Of a stretch of DNA of 64,000 nucleotides, positions 34,576-43,402 are shown piece by piece; the first letter of the stretch is position 1, and each line of letters begins with the position of its first letter. This DNA comes from Endozoicomonas sp. 4G (lineage in GTDB: Bacteria > Pseudomonadota > Gammaproteobacteria > Pseudomonadales > Endozoicomonadaceae). The stretch lies in contig NZ_CP082909.1 in the NCBI RefSeq assembly GCF_023822025.1, forward strand, positions 744,001-808,000. Direction: 5' to 3'. The notes beneath the pieces are model-generated. The model saw only the letters and a program-made list of their open reading frames with translations, was not told the DNA's origin and did not search any database. Made by a program: the position numbers and the translations under genes.

Positions 34576-36102
34576 ATGAAAAAAGCGTATTCATATATTC
34601 GTTTCTCCACCAGCAGGCAAGCAGGCGGCGACAGTTTCCGCAGACAATACCAAGAAGCTAAGAACTATGCAGCAGAGCACAATTTAGACCTGCAAGACCT
34701 GTCCTTATTTGATAAAGGTGTATCAGCATTCCGTGGAGCTAATCAGGAAACAGCACTCGGTAAGTTTATAGAGCTGGTGGACTCAGGGGAAATCAAAAAA
34801 GATTCTTTTCTGCTGGTGGAATCCTTCGACCGCCTATCCCGACAGGCAATCATGTCAGCCCTGTCATTATTTACAGGCATCATCAGCAGGGGGATTATCT
34901 TAGTCACCCTGTCAGATAATAAGGTATACGCCCAAGATGCGGACATGATGGACATAATGTATTCAGTAATGATTATGAGCCGCGCCAATGAAGAATCAGA
35001 AATGAAGTCCCAGAGAGCCGCCAAGAGCTGGAAAGAGCAACGCCAGCAAGCCAGATCAGAGGGACACATTATAAAGAACGCTCGCCGTCCTGCATGGCTA
35101 AATCAAGATCTGTCCTTAATCCCAGAGCATACCAGCACAATCAAAAGAATATTTGAAATGGCAATCAATGGGTATGGCTACAGCAAAATCGCACAGATAC
35201 TTGATAATGAAGGCATAAAAACACCTCGCGGCTCCCGATGGCGTCCCAGCTACCTTCAGCACATTCTAAGAAACCGAGCCATTATGGGCGAATACCAGCC
35301 CCACAGAATGGATGGCAAGCAGCGAGTACCAGACGGAGAACCAATACCGAACTACTACCCCGCCATCGTTCCCCCCGAGACGTATTACGCAGCACAGAGA
35401 GCCATTGACAAGCGAAACCGGAGAGGTTCAGGCAGTCGCAAAGGTCAATTTAGAAACCTCTTCACGGGCTTGATACGTTGCGCTCGTTGCGGTGCAGCAA
35501 TAGTCCTTGGCTCCCAGAACTCACCCACCAGCACCTATCTAAAGTGTCATAACCTTGATTGCCATCGATCTCTCAGATATGAATTTGCAGAGCCCCAAAT
35601 TTTGCCAGTTGTTTCATACATTGCCGACCACCTTGCACCAGCAATAGAAGACCCGGAGATAATAAGGCTCCAAACTGAGATACAAGCCACAGAACAACGG
35701 CTACAGCGGCTTACAGAGGCGTTTGAGGCATCCCTAAGTACGACAGTAGCCCAGCAACTAAAAGCCGCTGAAGATGCTCTAGAAGGTCTCAGAGTTGACC
35801 TAAAGGACAGGCAAGAGGCAGCAGCCACCAGCAAGCAGCGGCGACAGATTGAGATATTTGATCCGAAGACACTAGAAGACAGAGCCGCCCTAAACGCTCG
35901 CCTACGTGATCTCCTGAATTATATCAGCTATGACACGGAAACCGGCTTAATGACTTACATAGTTGAAGGCGAGCCGGTCATAGAGCAGCAATTTAGCCAT
36001 AATAAGAAATCATCCAGAGTGAGCGGCATGGGTACTGCATTCAACACCACGAAAGACGGAATGAGTCTAAATTTCGCCAAAGACCACGACCTTGTAGCAT
36101 AA
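34576..36102 (+). CDS. Large serine recombinase (integrase)
   Basis: 508 aa. Cuts and rejoins DNA at attachment sites through a serine nucleophile. Catalytic N-domain (1-150) with YIRFSTSRQ (nucleophile about Ser11) and ESFDRLSRQ. Recombinase domain about 170-300. Zinc ribbon with CARCG and a CHNLDC pair (about 299-330), followed by a long coiled coil about 355-420, all typical of large serine integrases. Starts 16 bp from the divergent yffB start. Terminator hairpin follows. Confidence 0.92.
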   Translation: MKKAYSYIRFSTSRQAGGDSFRRQYQEAKNYAAEHNLDLQDLSLFDKGVSAFRGANQETALGKFIELVDSGEIKKDSFLLVESFDRLSRQAIMSALSLFTGIISRGIILVTLSDNKVYAQDADMMDIMYSVMIMSRANEESEMKSQRAAKSWKEQRQQARSEGHIIKNARRPAWLNQDLSLIPEHTSTIKRIFEMAINGYGYSKIAQILDNEGIKTPRGSRWRPSYLQHILRNRAIMGEYQPHRMDGKQRVPDGEPIPNYYPAIVPPETYYAAQRAIDKRNRRGSGSRKGQFRNLFTGLIRCARCGAAIVLGSQNSPTSTYLKCHNLDCHRSLRYEFAEPQILPVVSYIADHLAPAIEDPEIIRLQTEIQATEQRLQRLTEAFEASLSTTVAQQLKAAEDALEGLRVDLKDRQEAAATSKQRRQIEIFDPKTLEDRAALNARLRDLLNYISYDTETGLMTYIVEGEPVIEQQFSHNKKSSRVSGMGTAFNTTKDGMSLNFAKDHDLVA

Positions 36103-36106
36103 AGAA

Positions 36107-36137
36107 AACCCCCGCAGCCACTACAGCTACGGGGGTT
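36107..36137 (+). terminator. Terminator between recombinase and the phage-like operon
   Basis: Stem aacccccg / cgggggtt with a 15-nt loop starting 4 bp after the recombinase stop. Convergent genes on both sides mean it can serve both directions. Confidence 0.75.
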
Positions 36138-36190
36138 CTACCGGAATGCAATTATGCAGTCCGGCTATCTCCAATGGAGGATCGAGATAT

Positions 36191-39100
36191 TTATCGGACT
36201 CTTTCACTCTGCATTTTGTACACAGCAGGTTTAATCTCACGATATTCCTGAGCCAGCTCTTTAGTAGCTTTAGTCAGATCCTTAATTGCATTATCAGAAG
36301 CTCCATCCCCGATACTGGCAACGCTCTTAAGGGAATCAGAAATACCTGTCATAAGGTCATCCCAGACAGTACCTGAACTTTCCTCCTTAGCGGGCTCACC
36401 AGCTTTACCAGATTTAATCTGTTCTGCCAGCCTGTTAAGATTTTCCGTTTCGTCTTCAAACCAACCAGTATTACTCTTGACCCAAGACGAGACATCTATA
36501 CCGGACTTTTGGATGTAATCCATAGCTTGCTCAGTCTCAATACCACGCTCCTCAAGACGTGCAAAGAATTGCTCCTGATCTACTTCTCTGTTCGAATAGA
36601 CGCCAACATCAGTAAGCTCATCCTTCTCTTCCGATAGGTATTCTTTAGCGAGGTCAACACGGTAAGCCTTGCGGGCAGCTTCAGACATACCTTCCATATC
36701 TCCCTCTTTGATACCGAGCCTCTCCTGAACTTCAGCACTCCGAGTTGCCTCTTCCAGCTTCTTATCATCCATACCGGCAGTTCGAAGGGTTTTGTCAATT
36801 TGGTCAACCTCTTCATCAACTGCCTCAGTATCTACAGTTCCACGCTCTTCTATATACAGGTCTCCCTTCTCGATATCTTTCTGGATCTTCTCAAGCTCAA
36901 CCTCTTTCCGAAAGTCCGCTTTATCCTTACCAAGAAGTTTGCCATCAGTCTTCTTGTCAAGAGCAGCTATAGCTTCCCGCGCCCCTTCGGCGTCACCATC
37001 TCGAATCATCTCCATAATCCGATAAGCGTCCTCATCACCACTGATAGCAAGCTGCTGCACCTGAGAAATTAATCCATCGTATTCCTCAGAAGGTAACGAG
37101 TACTCATCACCCCAGCGATTCTCTTTAGTCTCCTTCTGTCGTATGGTCATCATACGAGCAACGCCTTCATCATTCACACGACCAACAGCCATTTCATCAG
37201 CAGTGTAAAACCCTGCGCTCTCGGTAAACATCCGTTTAGTGGCATCAATCAGTTCTCCTGCGCCTTCTACGATAGGTGCAACCACAGCACCAGAAACGCC
37301 CTCAACTGCCCATCTGCCAAAGTCCATAAAGCCGCCAAAGCCAGTATTATCAAGCCCACGACCAGACATCCAAGCTCGCTCAATAGAATCCTCTTTATGT
37401 CCAGCCCAATAGGCATCCTTCTTCATCTGCTGGACTTCTTCGCTACCCCTTGCCTGATCCGCAATAGCCAGCGCCCGGAATTCCTCAGAAGACATACCGA
37501 TATTCTGAGCCATAGCGGCTAATACTCTGTCATCGGTAGGATCTTTACCAACCATCTGAGCCATCATCTGGAGCTGCTTGAGAGGAGCATTCGGATCTTG
37601 CATCATCTCCTCATTCAGCATCCCCCGGTTCATAAACTCGCTACCCACTGCACCGAAAGGATCTTGACCCATAGCCCGACCGAAGTTATTTACGGTCTCC
37701 TGCCAGCTCGCACCCGGACGAGTACCGCCGATTCGATGGACTCTTGATATTGGTGAATTGAGAATAGTTCCAGTAGCTCCAAGGGTTGATCTGGTGAGCC
37801 CTTCAGCACCACCAGCAGCATTAAAGGCACCTGCTGAAATAATCCCTTGCCGTCTCGCAGCAGCGAACCCAGCAAATGAATCAGCAGCAATCTGAGAGGC
37901 AGCCGCGCCTGTCATACCTTGGCTCTGAGCCCATGTAGTAGCAGGAGAAACGACTCTCTGAAGCATCTCTCTTGTACTCACCCCAGCTACGGCAGCATCT
38001 CCACGAACACCCTTGAGAATCCGAGTCATCTCTTTAGCATCCGTAATGCCCATCTGCCGGAACACTTTAAGGTCTTCCACCCCGTTCCTGATATCTTTGT
38101 CCTTATTGATATCCTGAACCAGCTTGAGAAATCCGAGAGTATCTTTCGTAATCTCTTTGACCTTCTCTCGATCCATATCAGTAATAGAAGAGAAAACCCC
38201 AGCCTCCGCAAGCATACCGGGGATATCAGCAGTATCAGCAACAGATACGCCATATTCATCAGACGCCATCCTCATTGCATCCGACGATATCTCAGTAGCC
38301 CTCCCGGCATTAATCCCCAGACCTGTTATAGATTGCCCGGTAGGATCGAAGAATTGATTACCAGTAGCCTCTCTCAGATTTCCTGCACCTGATAGACCAT
38401 CGTAAGTCCTCTTGCCACCAACCAACAGACCAGCCCCCAGAGCCAATGGAACGGCAACAGCAGGATTAGTAGCAGCAAAGGCGGCACCTCTAGCGACCCC
38501 ACCTAATGCCCCTCCCGCAACGCTCATACCGGCTCTACCGAAGTTTGCGGCGGATCTACCTAACAACCTCCCACCCGCACCAAGGTTATTCTCGTAAATC
38601 TGACGGGCACCCATACCAAACTGAAAAGCCGCTGCATTGCCATAGTTTTTAGCACTCTCCGGCACGAAATTACTAAACGGACGCCCTATATTCTGAGCCA
38701 TCTCCATAGTAAACGCGCCCGCATTTAGTACCGGGTTTGCAACAGCGCGGTAATTTTGATAATTCCTGACAGCTCTTCTAAAACCACTTGCGGCAAATCT
38801 GCCAGCCCCATACTGGAGAGCCCCGCCAAGAAAGCCAACACTCCCGCCGCTTTGCGGTTGATTCTGATACATGACATTTGGAGGGGTAAAGTTACCGCCG
38901 AAAGTGCTAAAAGAAGTCCCAGGATTCACACCACCAGCAGAGCCGTAAGCAGGGTTTTGAGAAGGGTTGAAGGGATTAAACGAACCAAGTCCAAACTCGC
39001 TCCTCATAGCTTCTATCACGGCCTGAGCGGTTTGTTCAGCTTGATTCTCATCGCGGAAATTATTAAGTCCCTCAAGCATGTCGAGGTCTATACGGCGGGA

Positions 39101-39259
39101 GGCATCAAGGGCGAAATCATAATTCATTCCCTCTGATATCGGGGCGTTGGGATCTAGACGGCGGGAAGCGGGCACCCCCGAACCCGCCCGTAGTGCTGGA
39201 GATAGGAACGCATTGCTAAACGATCCGAACTCTCCGGTTAATCTTGTGGTTCTGAACAT
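36191..39259 (-). CDS. Large phage-like protein, possible internal virion or tape-measure type
   Basis: 1022 aa, function not recognised. Residues 1-160 are Gly/Asn/Phe-rich and low in complexity. A Gly/Ala-rich hydrophobic stretch sits at about 235-285 (SVAGGALGG, PLALGAGLLVGG). The remainder is long, charged and helical, with many Lys/Glu after residue 700. Long helical proteins with a hydrophobic centre in phage operons are often tape-measure or internal virion proteins. It is the last gene of a minus-strand operon, 3 bp after the 103-aa gene. Confidence 0.6.
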   Translation of the reverse strand: MFRTTRLTGEFGSFSNAFLSPALRAGSGVPASRRLDPNAPISEGMNYDFALDASRRIDLDMLEGLNNFRDENQAEQTAQAVIEAMRSEFGLGSFNPFNPSQNPAYGSAGGVNPGTSFSTFGGNFTPPNVMYQNQPQSGGSVGFLGGALQYGAGRFAASGFRRAVRNYQNYRAVANPVLNAGAFTMEMAQNIGRPFSNFVPESAKNYGNAAAFQFGMGARQIYENNLGAGGRLLGRSAANFGRAGMSVAGGALGGVARGAAFAATNPAVAVPLALGAGLLVGGKRTYDGLSGAGNLREATGNQFFDPTGQSITGLGINAGRATEISSDAMRMASDEYGVSVADTADIPGMLAEAGVFSSITDMDREKVKEITKDTLGFLKLVQDINKDKDIRNGVEDLKVFRQMGITDAKEMTRILKGVRGDAAVAGVSTREMLQRVVSPATTWAQSQGMTGAAASQIAADSFAGFAAARRQGIISAGAFNAAGGAEGLTRSTLGATGTILNSPISRVHRIGGTRPGASWQETVNNFGRAMGQDPFGAVGSEFMNRGMLNEEMMQDPNAPLKQLQMMAQMVGKDPTDDRVLAAMAQNIGMSSEEFRALAIADQARGSEEVQQMKKDAYWAGHKEDSIERAWMSGRGLDNTGFGGFMDFGRWAVEGVSGAVVAPIVEGAGELIDATKRMFTESAGFYTADEMAVGRVNDEGVARMMTIRQKETKENRWGDEYSLPSEEYDGLISQVQQLAISGDEDAYRIMEMIRDGDAEGAREAIAALDKKTDGKLLGKDKADFRKEVELEKIQKDIEKGDLYIEERGTVDTEAVDEEVDQIDKTLRTAGMDDKKLEEATRSAEVQERLGIKEGDMEGMSEAARKAYRVDLAKEYLSEEKDELTDVGVYSNREVDQEQFFARLEERGIETEQAMDYIQKSGIDVSSWVKSNTGWFEDETENLNRLAEQIKSGKAGEPAKEESSGTVWDDLMTGISDSLKSVASIGDGASDNAIKDLTKATKELAQEYREIKPAVYKMQSERVR

Positions 39260-39262
39260 GGC

Positions 39263-39574
39263 TTACTTCCATAGCTTCTTTGCAGTTGTGAAAGATTCGC
39301 CGGTAGGGGTAGCGGCTACCTCAAAGGTATCCAGCGCCTTCTTTTTGGCTTTATCAACCAGCCCCTTTACTTTCTTCTGAGCATACTGGCCTATCTCAGT
39401 AACACCTGCGATAGAACCAACGCTACCAACCCCATTGCCTGCACTAGCCTCCTTAAGTAGCCGCGCTCTATCTACTAGCCGATCTTCCTTTCCGCGCTCT
39501 CCGAGTACCGCAATACGCTTACTCTTACGGGCTTTCTCAATCAGTGCCTGTTCTTTCTTCTGTCGTGTATTCAT
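39263..39574 (-). CDS. Small basic phage-operon protein
   Basis: 103 aa, unrecognised. Very basic N-terminus (RKSKRIAVLGERGKEDR), a glycine-rich middle (NGVGSVGSIAGV), and a basic helix KVKGLVDKAKKK. ATG start at 39574. It is separated by 1 bp from the upstream gene and 3 bp from the large protein, so clearly in the same operon. Confidence 0.6.
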   Translation of the reverse strand: MNTRQKKEQALIEKARKSKRIAVLGERGKEDRLVDRARLLKEASAGNGVGSVGSIAGVTEIGQYAQKKVKGLVDKAKKKALDTFEVAATPTGESFTTAKKLWK

Positions 39575-39575
39575 C

Positions 39576-39779
39576 TTAAAATCCTCTTGCTGCTCTAAGT
39601 AATCTTCTGTTGCGCTTTGCTGCTAGGCGTTGCGCGATTGGTCTAACGTGTTGTTTCTGCCACAACTTATAGGCCTGCTGGTGGGGTATCTTCAGTACCG
39701 CCGCCAGAGCCTCCACTTCTGCCTTCTTTTGGACAGTAGCTCTAATAGCTCCTGTCCGGTCAACCCTTCGCCTATACAT
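39576..39779 (-). CDS. Small basic phage-operon protein
   Basis: 67 aa, unrecognised, rich in Arg (MYRRRVDRTGAIRA; KRNRRLLRAARGF). The segment VEALAAVLKIPHQQAYKLW looks like a helix-turn-helix-type pattern, so it may bind DNA. Its start overlaps the end of the 69-aa gene by 8 bp. Confidence 0.55.
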   Translation of the reverse strand: MYRRRVDRTGAIRATVQKKAEVEALAAVLKIPHQQAYKLWQKQHVRPIAQRLAAKRNRRLLRAARGF

Positions 39780-39981
39780 AGTGTTTTTCCTCCATACACC
39801 TGATAGCCCACTTCATTAATTCAATAGCAATCCTGACGCCTTCTGGATGTGGGTTCTTTAAGATCGTCTCCCGTAGCTCCTTCACTGCATCCACATTCTC
39901 ATAATGGATACCAGCCACCCCAAGAAGTGGCGGATTACATACGCTGTCGTATTTCTTAAACAGATCCATCAGTTCATTCAT
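39772..39981 (-). CDS. Small phage-operon protein, unknown
   Basis: 69 aa, unrecognised. Mainly helical, ending MKWAIRCMEEKHYV. Overlaps its neighbours at both ends (4 bp with the HNH gene), the tight packing of a phage operon. Start ATG at 39981. Confidence 0.55.
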   Translation of the reverse strand: MNELMDLFKKYDSVCNPPLLGVAGIHYENVDAVKELRETILKNPHPEGVRIAIELMKWAIRCMEEKHYV

Positions 39982-40616
39982 AGCGTTACCTCAGCTAGCT
40001 CTAATTGTCCGTCCAGCCACTCCTCATAGCTGTCCCCCTCTTCGTACACCCCCGGATAATTCCAACGGATAAAGCTCAAGGTGCTCCATTGGACATACTC
40101 GAAATCATTCTTGTACCGAAAGAACATTGCATCATCTCTAGCCTCCGCCGCCTCATGAGGACATTCATAGGTGCCAACCCAGTTGACTCCATCCCAGATC
40201 TGATACAAGTCTCCTTTCTCGCGCACCCCGTAGAACCCTGTTGCTAAGTTCCGTTGTTGCCTTGCTAGTTTATTTTGACTTGCTGAGGAGAGTCTCAAAT
40301 TGCCCCGACAGTTATTCAGAGGATCTGCATCAATGTGATCTACCTCTAATTCTTCCAGACATTCCTCAATCTCATCTGACAGTATCAAGCGGTGCATCAG
40401 TGCGCCTGTCTGGCAGCTTCGAGCTACATACAAGCCATCATTGCGTTTATGCAGGTAGAACCCGTGAGATTTCAGAATGTCGATATCATGAACGCTCATT
40501 GTCGCCCAATAACCATTCCTGCCTTTTCTGCCAAGAAATACGCGAACTTTCGATCCGATTACTTCAACAGTCTTATTGTGTTTTCCGATCCCTTTACGGA
40601 ATATTTGTTTAGCCAT
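39978..40616 (-). CDS. HNH endonuclease with AP2-like DNA-binding domain
   Basis: 212 aa from ATG at 40616, where GGAGAG lies 7 nt upstream; the open frame continues 39 nt further without a ribosome site. HNH motif LEVDHIDADPLNNCRGNLR (about 115-133) is the catalytic part; the C-terminal ATGFYGVREKG...WVGTYECPHEAAEARD pattern matches AP2/ERF-type DNA-binding domains found in homing endonucleases. Probably a selfish or packaging nuclease. Confidence 0.8.
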   Translation of the reverse strand: MAKQIFRKGIGKHNKTVEVIGSKVRVFLGRKGRNGYWATMSVHDIDILKSHGFYLHKRNDGLYVARSCQTGALMHRLILSDEIEECLEELEVDHIDADPLNNCRGNLRLSSASQNKLARQQRNLATGFYGVREKGDLYQIWDGVNWVGTYECPHEAAEARDDAMFFRYKNDFEYVQWSTLSFIRWNYPGVYEEGDSYEEWLDGQLELAEVTL

Positions 40617-41225
40617 TTGATAGCTCTCCAGAATTAAAAGCGCGTACGAATCCATTACAAAATGAATTGCTAAAAAGTCCGCGCTATGATTTGAAATAAG
40701 AAGACATTAAAAGAACTTTAAAGCCTGCGCTTGCTACTTTTTTGAATCCAATAAATTTCTGTGGTATTGCTGGTGGAATTCAATTTTGTAACATTTAAAA
40801 AACTAAAAGTCACAGCGATGTAGCAACGGAATTCCAACGCCCACTTGGGTTTTATCCATTTTGTAACATTGCAACATCAACGAGGAGAATTATTAATACA
40901 TACATACTTATTAAGACATACATTAAGTTAGGTTGGTAACAACCAGTATTCCCATAGCCTGCCTAAAGAAACTTAAAGATTTTGCCTCAACATCTTTCAT
41001 TCCCCTCACTTAACGTCTACCCCGGTGGAGCAAATACAATTCAATCAGTCCCATAAAGGATTTTCTTAAAGATTTGCCTCAACCACCTCTATAAAAACCG
41101 ATCTAAATCAGTGTGTGGAACAAATACAATTCCAACAACCCGGCATTACAATTTCGAAAGCTTTTGCGTTAATTCTCCCGGTGTGTGGAACAAATACAAT
41201 TCCAACAGCCCGGCATTACAATTTC
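40617..41225. other. 609-bp noncoding region with repeated motifs
   Basis: No gene supported. It is AT-rich and holds two families of direct repeats described separately, plus attttgtaacattt-type elements near 40787 and 40858. Possible roles are a replication origin with iterons, a regulatory region for the HNH gene, or decayed duplicated DNA. Confidence 0.6.
41111..41225. repeat. 45-bp direct repeats with 70-bp period, containing a small palindrome
   Basis: gtgtgtggaacaaatacaat and the following 25 bases occur at 41111-41155 and 41181-41225 with about one mismatch; a degenerate third copy begins near 41023. Each holds TGGAA-9 nt-TTCCA. A second motif, cttaaagatttgcctc, occurs near 40972, 41065 and 41225; the last is the 3' end of the neighbouring gene. 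Confidence 0.8.
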
Positions 41226-42101
41226 TTAAAGATTTGCCTCGGGAGGGGGGGTGACAATAGGAGAGCCATCAGGGTTATACCCGTAGATTGCCCGTCCATA
41301 TTCATCAAATCCATATACAAGCCCTCCATTAACGCCCTCCCCGAGAGGTACACTGGCAGGCACTGACTGTCCCCTATCATTCCTGACGCTATACCCAGAA
41401 CCACCAGTCGCACTGGAATAGCCACCTTGAGTAACAGTTACATCAATCTGCCGGTCAAACATGATTGACACATTCTCATTAACCACCAGATCATCACTAG
41501 CCATACCGACTCCATAGCTGGCAATATTGCAGTTCTCTAGATAGGTGCTATTCGCTGCAAGGCCATTCTTAGTTTTATAGATAACCAGTAGGCCAAAGGG
41601 TCTAGTAACAGTTGGCGCGTCCGCGTCCGTCCAAGCAACCCCCAGTACATCATTCGGGAATTCGCTAGTACCAATGGTAAGCCCGGTTTCACCCTCAGAA
41701 TAACTGTTAGTCACCGTAGCTACTGGCCCACCCGTAGGAGACCATCTTGAAGTTAAACGTAACAGAGATGGTTTATAAGCCACCATTGCGCCAATCGATA
41801 GAGTATTAATGGCCTTTCCGCGCGTGAAGTATGTAAAACTTGTCCCCAACTCATGTACAGGCCTGAGAGCGTTATCTATTTGAATGTTATAGTTCGTTAT
41901 AAGGCCTAAAGGGGTCAGCATCTCTGTAAACCCATTGACACCAATACGAGGTGGCCCTGCCATCAGTAGCGTTGTATCTGGGGTTACAGAGAACTGAGAG
42001 AATAACTCGAGCCCTGCGCCATTATAAAAGCGATCAACATAAGTAGCTTTCCAGTCCCAATTAATAGGTATACCGGATTCGCTGGATACCGTATCTAGCA
42101 T
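41226..42101 (-). CDS. Putative phage structural protein, unknown type
   Basis: 291 aa from ATG at 42101, preceded at 4 nt by GGGAGG. Not recognised. Beta-rich composition with many Gly, Thr, Asn and aromatic residues and no transmembrane segment, plus a repeat-like C-terminus (YGFDEYGRAIYGYNPDG), compatible with a virion or fibre protein. The stop of a 40-aa gene overlaps its start codon (ATGCTAG), so it is translated from the same operon. Position beside the repeat region is notable. Confidence 0.5.
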   Translation of the reverse strand: MLDTVSSESGIPINWDWKATYVDRFYNGAGLELFSQFSVTPDTTLLMAGPPRIGVNGFTEMLTPLGLITNYNIQIDNALRPVHELGTSFTYFTRGKAINTLSIGAMVAYKPSLLRLTSRWSPTGGPVATVTNSYSEGETGLTIGTSEFPNDVLGVAWTDADAPTVTRPFGLLVIYKTKNGLAANSTYLENCNIASYGVGMASDDLVVNENVSIMFDRQIDVTVTQGGYSSATGGSGYSVRNDRGQSVPASVPLGEGVNGGLVYGFDEYGRAIYGYNPDGSPIVTPPPEANL

Positions 42102-42217
42102 ATGACCTCCCGCAACCACTGCTTATGTTCCTCTGTTGGAGATACAGGCTTTACAGTAAACCGTCGCTCTGCATCCTGTACTTTCTTCTTGCGACGTTCG
42201 CGCTTATTCTCTTCCAC
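42095..42217 (-). CDS. Very small basic protein of the phage-like operon (40 aa)
   Basis: GTG start at 42217 with GGAG 7 nt upstream. Basic N-terminus (ENKRERRKKK) and acidic C-terminus. Unrecognised. It overlaps the gene before it (42204) and the gene after it, which supports real translation by coupling. Confidence 0.55.
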   Translation of the reverse strand: MEENKRERRKKKVQDAERRFTVKPVSPTEEHKQWLREVIC

Positions 42218-42332
42218 TTCTCAACTCCTTCACTGCTTCAAGCTGCTGTTCCAACCACTCACGATCCTCAACTCCCTCCCGCACGACTCTTTCAAGAAGT
42301 GCAATCAGGGTATTAACTATCACCTGATCCAT
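42204..42332 (-). CDS. Very small acidic helical protein of the phage-like operon (42 aa)
   Basis: ATG at 42332 with AAGGGGG upstream. Sequence is one amphipathic helix pattern (LIALLERVVREG, LEQQLEAVKEL). Overlaps the adjacent small genes at both ends in other frames. Function unknown. Confidence 0.55.
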   Translation of the reverse strand: MDQVIVNTLIALLERVVREGVEDREWLEQQLEAVKELRSGRE

Positions 42333-42444
42333 TACGCCCCCTTAATTTAAATCCACCAGTATCTGCCTCTACCTCAAGGTCATCAAACTTTACCACTGCC
42401 AGCAACATTACAGCCGCCAGTATCAAAACAATCTTATCTTTCAT
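42313..42444 (-). CDS. Very small membrane protein of the phage-like operon (43 aa)
   Basis: ATG at 42444. Residues 5-19 (IVLILAAVMLLAVVK) form one membrane segment, followed by an acidic then basic tail. The ATGA overlap with the preceding 63-aa gene shows coupling. Could be a holin-like or anchor peptide, but size and lack of neighbours of known lysis type make that only a guess. Confidence 0.55.
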   Translation of the reverse strand: MKDKIVLILAAVMLLAVVKFDDLEVEADTGGFKLRGRNGSGDS

Positions 42445-42625
42445 TACTCAGCCTCACTCGATACTCAGATACAAGCACGTCATACTCTTCTTTATCAATG
42501 AATCCCAGCCGGTAATCTTGAGCCGTTTCCTTAATTGCCACTGCATATACTTCCCTGAGCAGCTTATTTCTCTCCTGCTCGAATCGTTCAATACTTTCCC
42601 GCAATCTCAATACGTTAATACTCAT
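42434..42625 (-). CDS. Small helical protein of the phage-like operon (63 aa)
   Basis: ATG at 42625, overlapping the 79-aa gene by four bases (ATGA type). Predicted mostly helical and charged (RESIERFEQERNKLLREVY). Unrecognised. Confidence 0.6.
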   Translation of the reverse strand: MSINVLRLRESIERFEQERNKLLREVYAVAIKETAQDYRLGFIDKEEYDVLVSEYRVRLSNER

Positions 42626-42861
42626 AGTTTTGCCCTCCGTGCTTCACATTTTGCCTTAAGTTCCCTAGCTCGTTCTTCCCGCACCTCTTTCCCCGCATAC
42701 CAAGCACGAACTTTAGCGGCCTCCTCGCTACCTCCAAAAGCCAGATCCTTACGATCCCAGCCTTTAGGCACCTTATGGATTACCCGGTCGTCCTCTAGTT
42801 TCTCAGTGATCCATACCAGTTCTTCCCCAGTGTCTTTATTGAAATACGTCATTACATCCAC
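42622..42861 (-). CDS. Small protein of the phage-like operon (79 aa)
   Basis: Unrecognised. N-terminal half has a small beta-type pattern (YFNKDTGEELVWITEKLEDD), the C-terminal third is a Lys/Arg/Glu helix. Its start region overlaps the KilA-N gene end by 10 bp and its stop overlaps the next start, consistent with an operon. Confidence 0.6.
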   Translation of the reverse strand: MDVMTYFNKDTGEELVWITEKLEDDRVIHKVPKGWDRKDLAFGGSEEAAKVRAWYAGKEVREERARELKAKCEARRAKL

Positions 42862-43265
42862 TCCGGTCTGTTGTCTAATCTATTGCTCTCTCTACCAGTT
42901 GCCCCGGTAAAGTCATCTCTCATCGCTTTACCATACATGCGATGTACGGCAGCGACAGCGGCCTCAGTACGGCCATCCATCAGATTCTCAAATGCCTCAT
43001 ACACAGCGTCCTCGAACTCCTCAGATAGATAGCCCGCATATTTCAATGCGTCTCTCCGGTTTGCCCAAATTCCACCAGACCTACCCCGCACTTTTAAAAA
43101 GTCAGATTTTCTGTCCTTTTGTCTGTCCAGCTCTAACCACCGTTTTGGAGATCGGGTACCAGGTTCACCGCTCAACTTATGAAGCTCATTCAGGTTCACC
43201 ATACCCTCGTCGTTTTCTATCAATGGGACATTCTGCCCGTTCAGCTTCAGCGTAAATGCTCTCAT
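42852..43265 (-). CDS. KilA-N domain protein
   Basis: 137 aa. KilA-N domains bind DNA and occur in phages and large DNA viruses, often as antirepressors. Seen: MVNLNELHKLSGE (about 22-34), RWLELDRQKD, and GGIWANRRDALKYAGYLSEE followed by FEDAVYEAF (about 70-98), matching the N-terminal two thirds of the domain. It is the second gene of the operon after a small HTH protein, a position fitting a regulator of the element. Confidence 0.85.
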   Translation of the reverse strand: MRAFTLKLNGQNVPLIENDEGMVNLNELHKLSGEPGTRSPKRWLELDRQKDRKSDFLKVRGRSGGIWANRRDALKYAGYLSEEFEDAVYEAFENLMDGRTEAAVAAVHRMYGKAMRDDFTGATGRESNRLDNRPEWM

Positions 43266-43402
43266 TTCGCACCCTCCCTTTCATACTTGTAAATAGTGTG
43301 CCGGGAGCAACCGAAATACATTCGGAGGTCATAGACAGACCACCCTCTTTTTCTTAGATCAAACACCATTCTCTTCTCAGCGTCAGTCAATACACGTCTC
43401 AT
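43262..43402 (-). CDS. Small helix-turn-helix protein, first gene of the phage-like operon (46 aa)
   Basis: ATG at 43402 with AGAGGTG 6 nt upstream. Residues 6-40 read as a Hin/resolvase-type HTH: LTDAEKRMVFDLRKRGWSVY then DLRMYFGCSRHTIYKY. Its stop overlaps the KilA-N start (ATGA). It likely binds the operon promoter or serves as a recombination accessory; inferred. The 244 bp upstream to the restriction gene hold no other gene. Confidence 0.7.
   Translation of the reverse strand: MRRVLTDAEKRMVFDLRKRGWSVYDLRMYFGCSRHTIYKYEREGAK

Noticed and set aside
41111-41225. Integron attC-like or transposon target sites
   Set aside because: The repeats lack the paired core sites and variable palindromic arms of attC, and no integron integrase is present.
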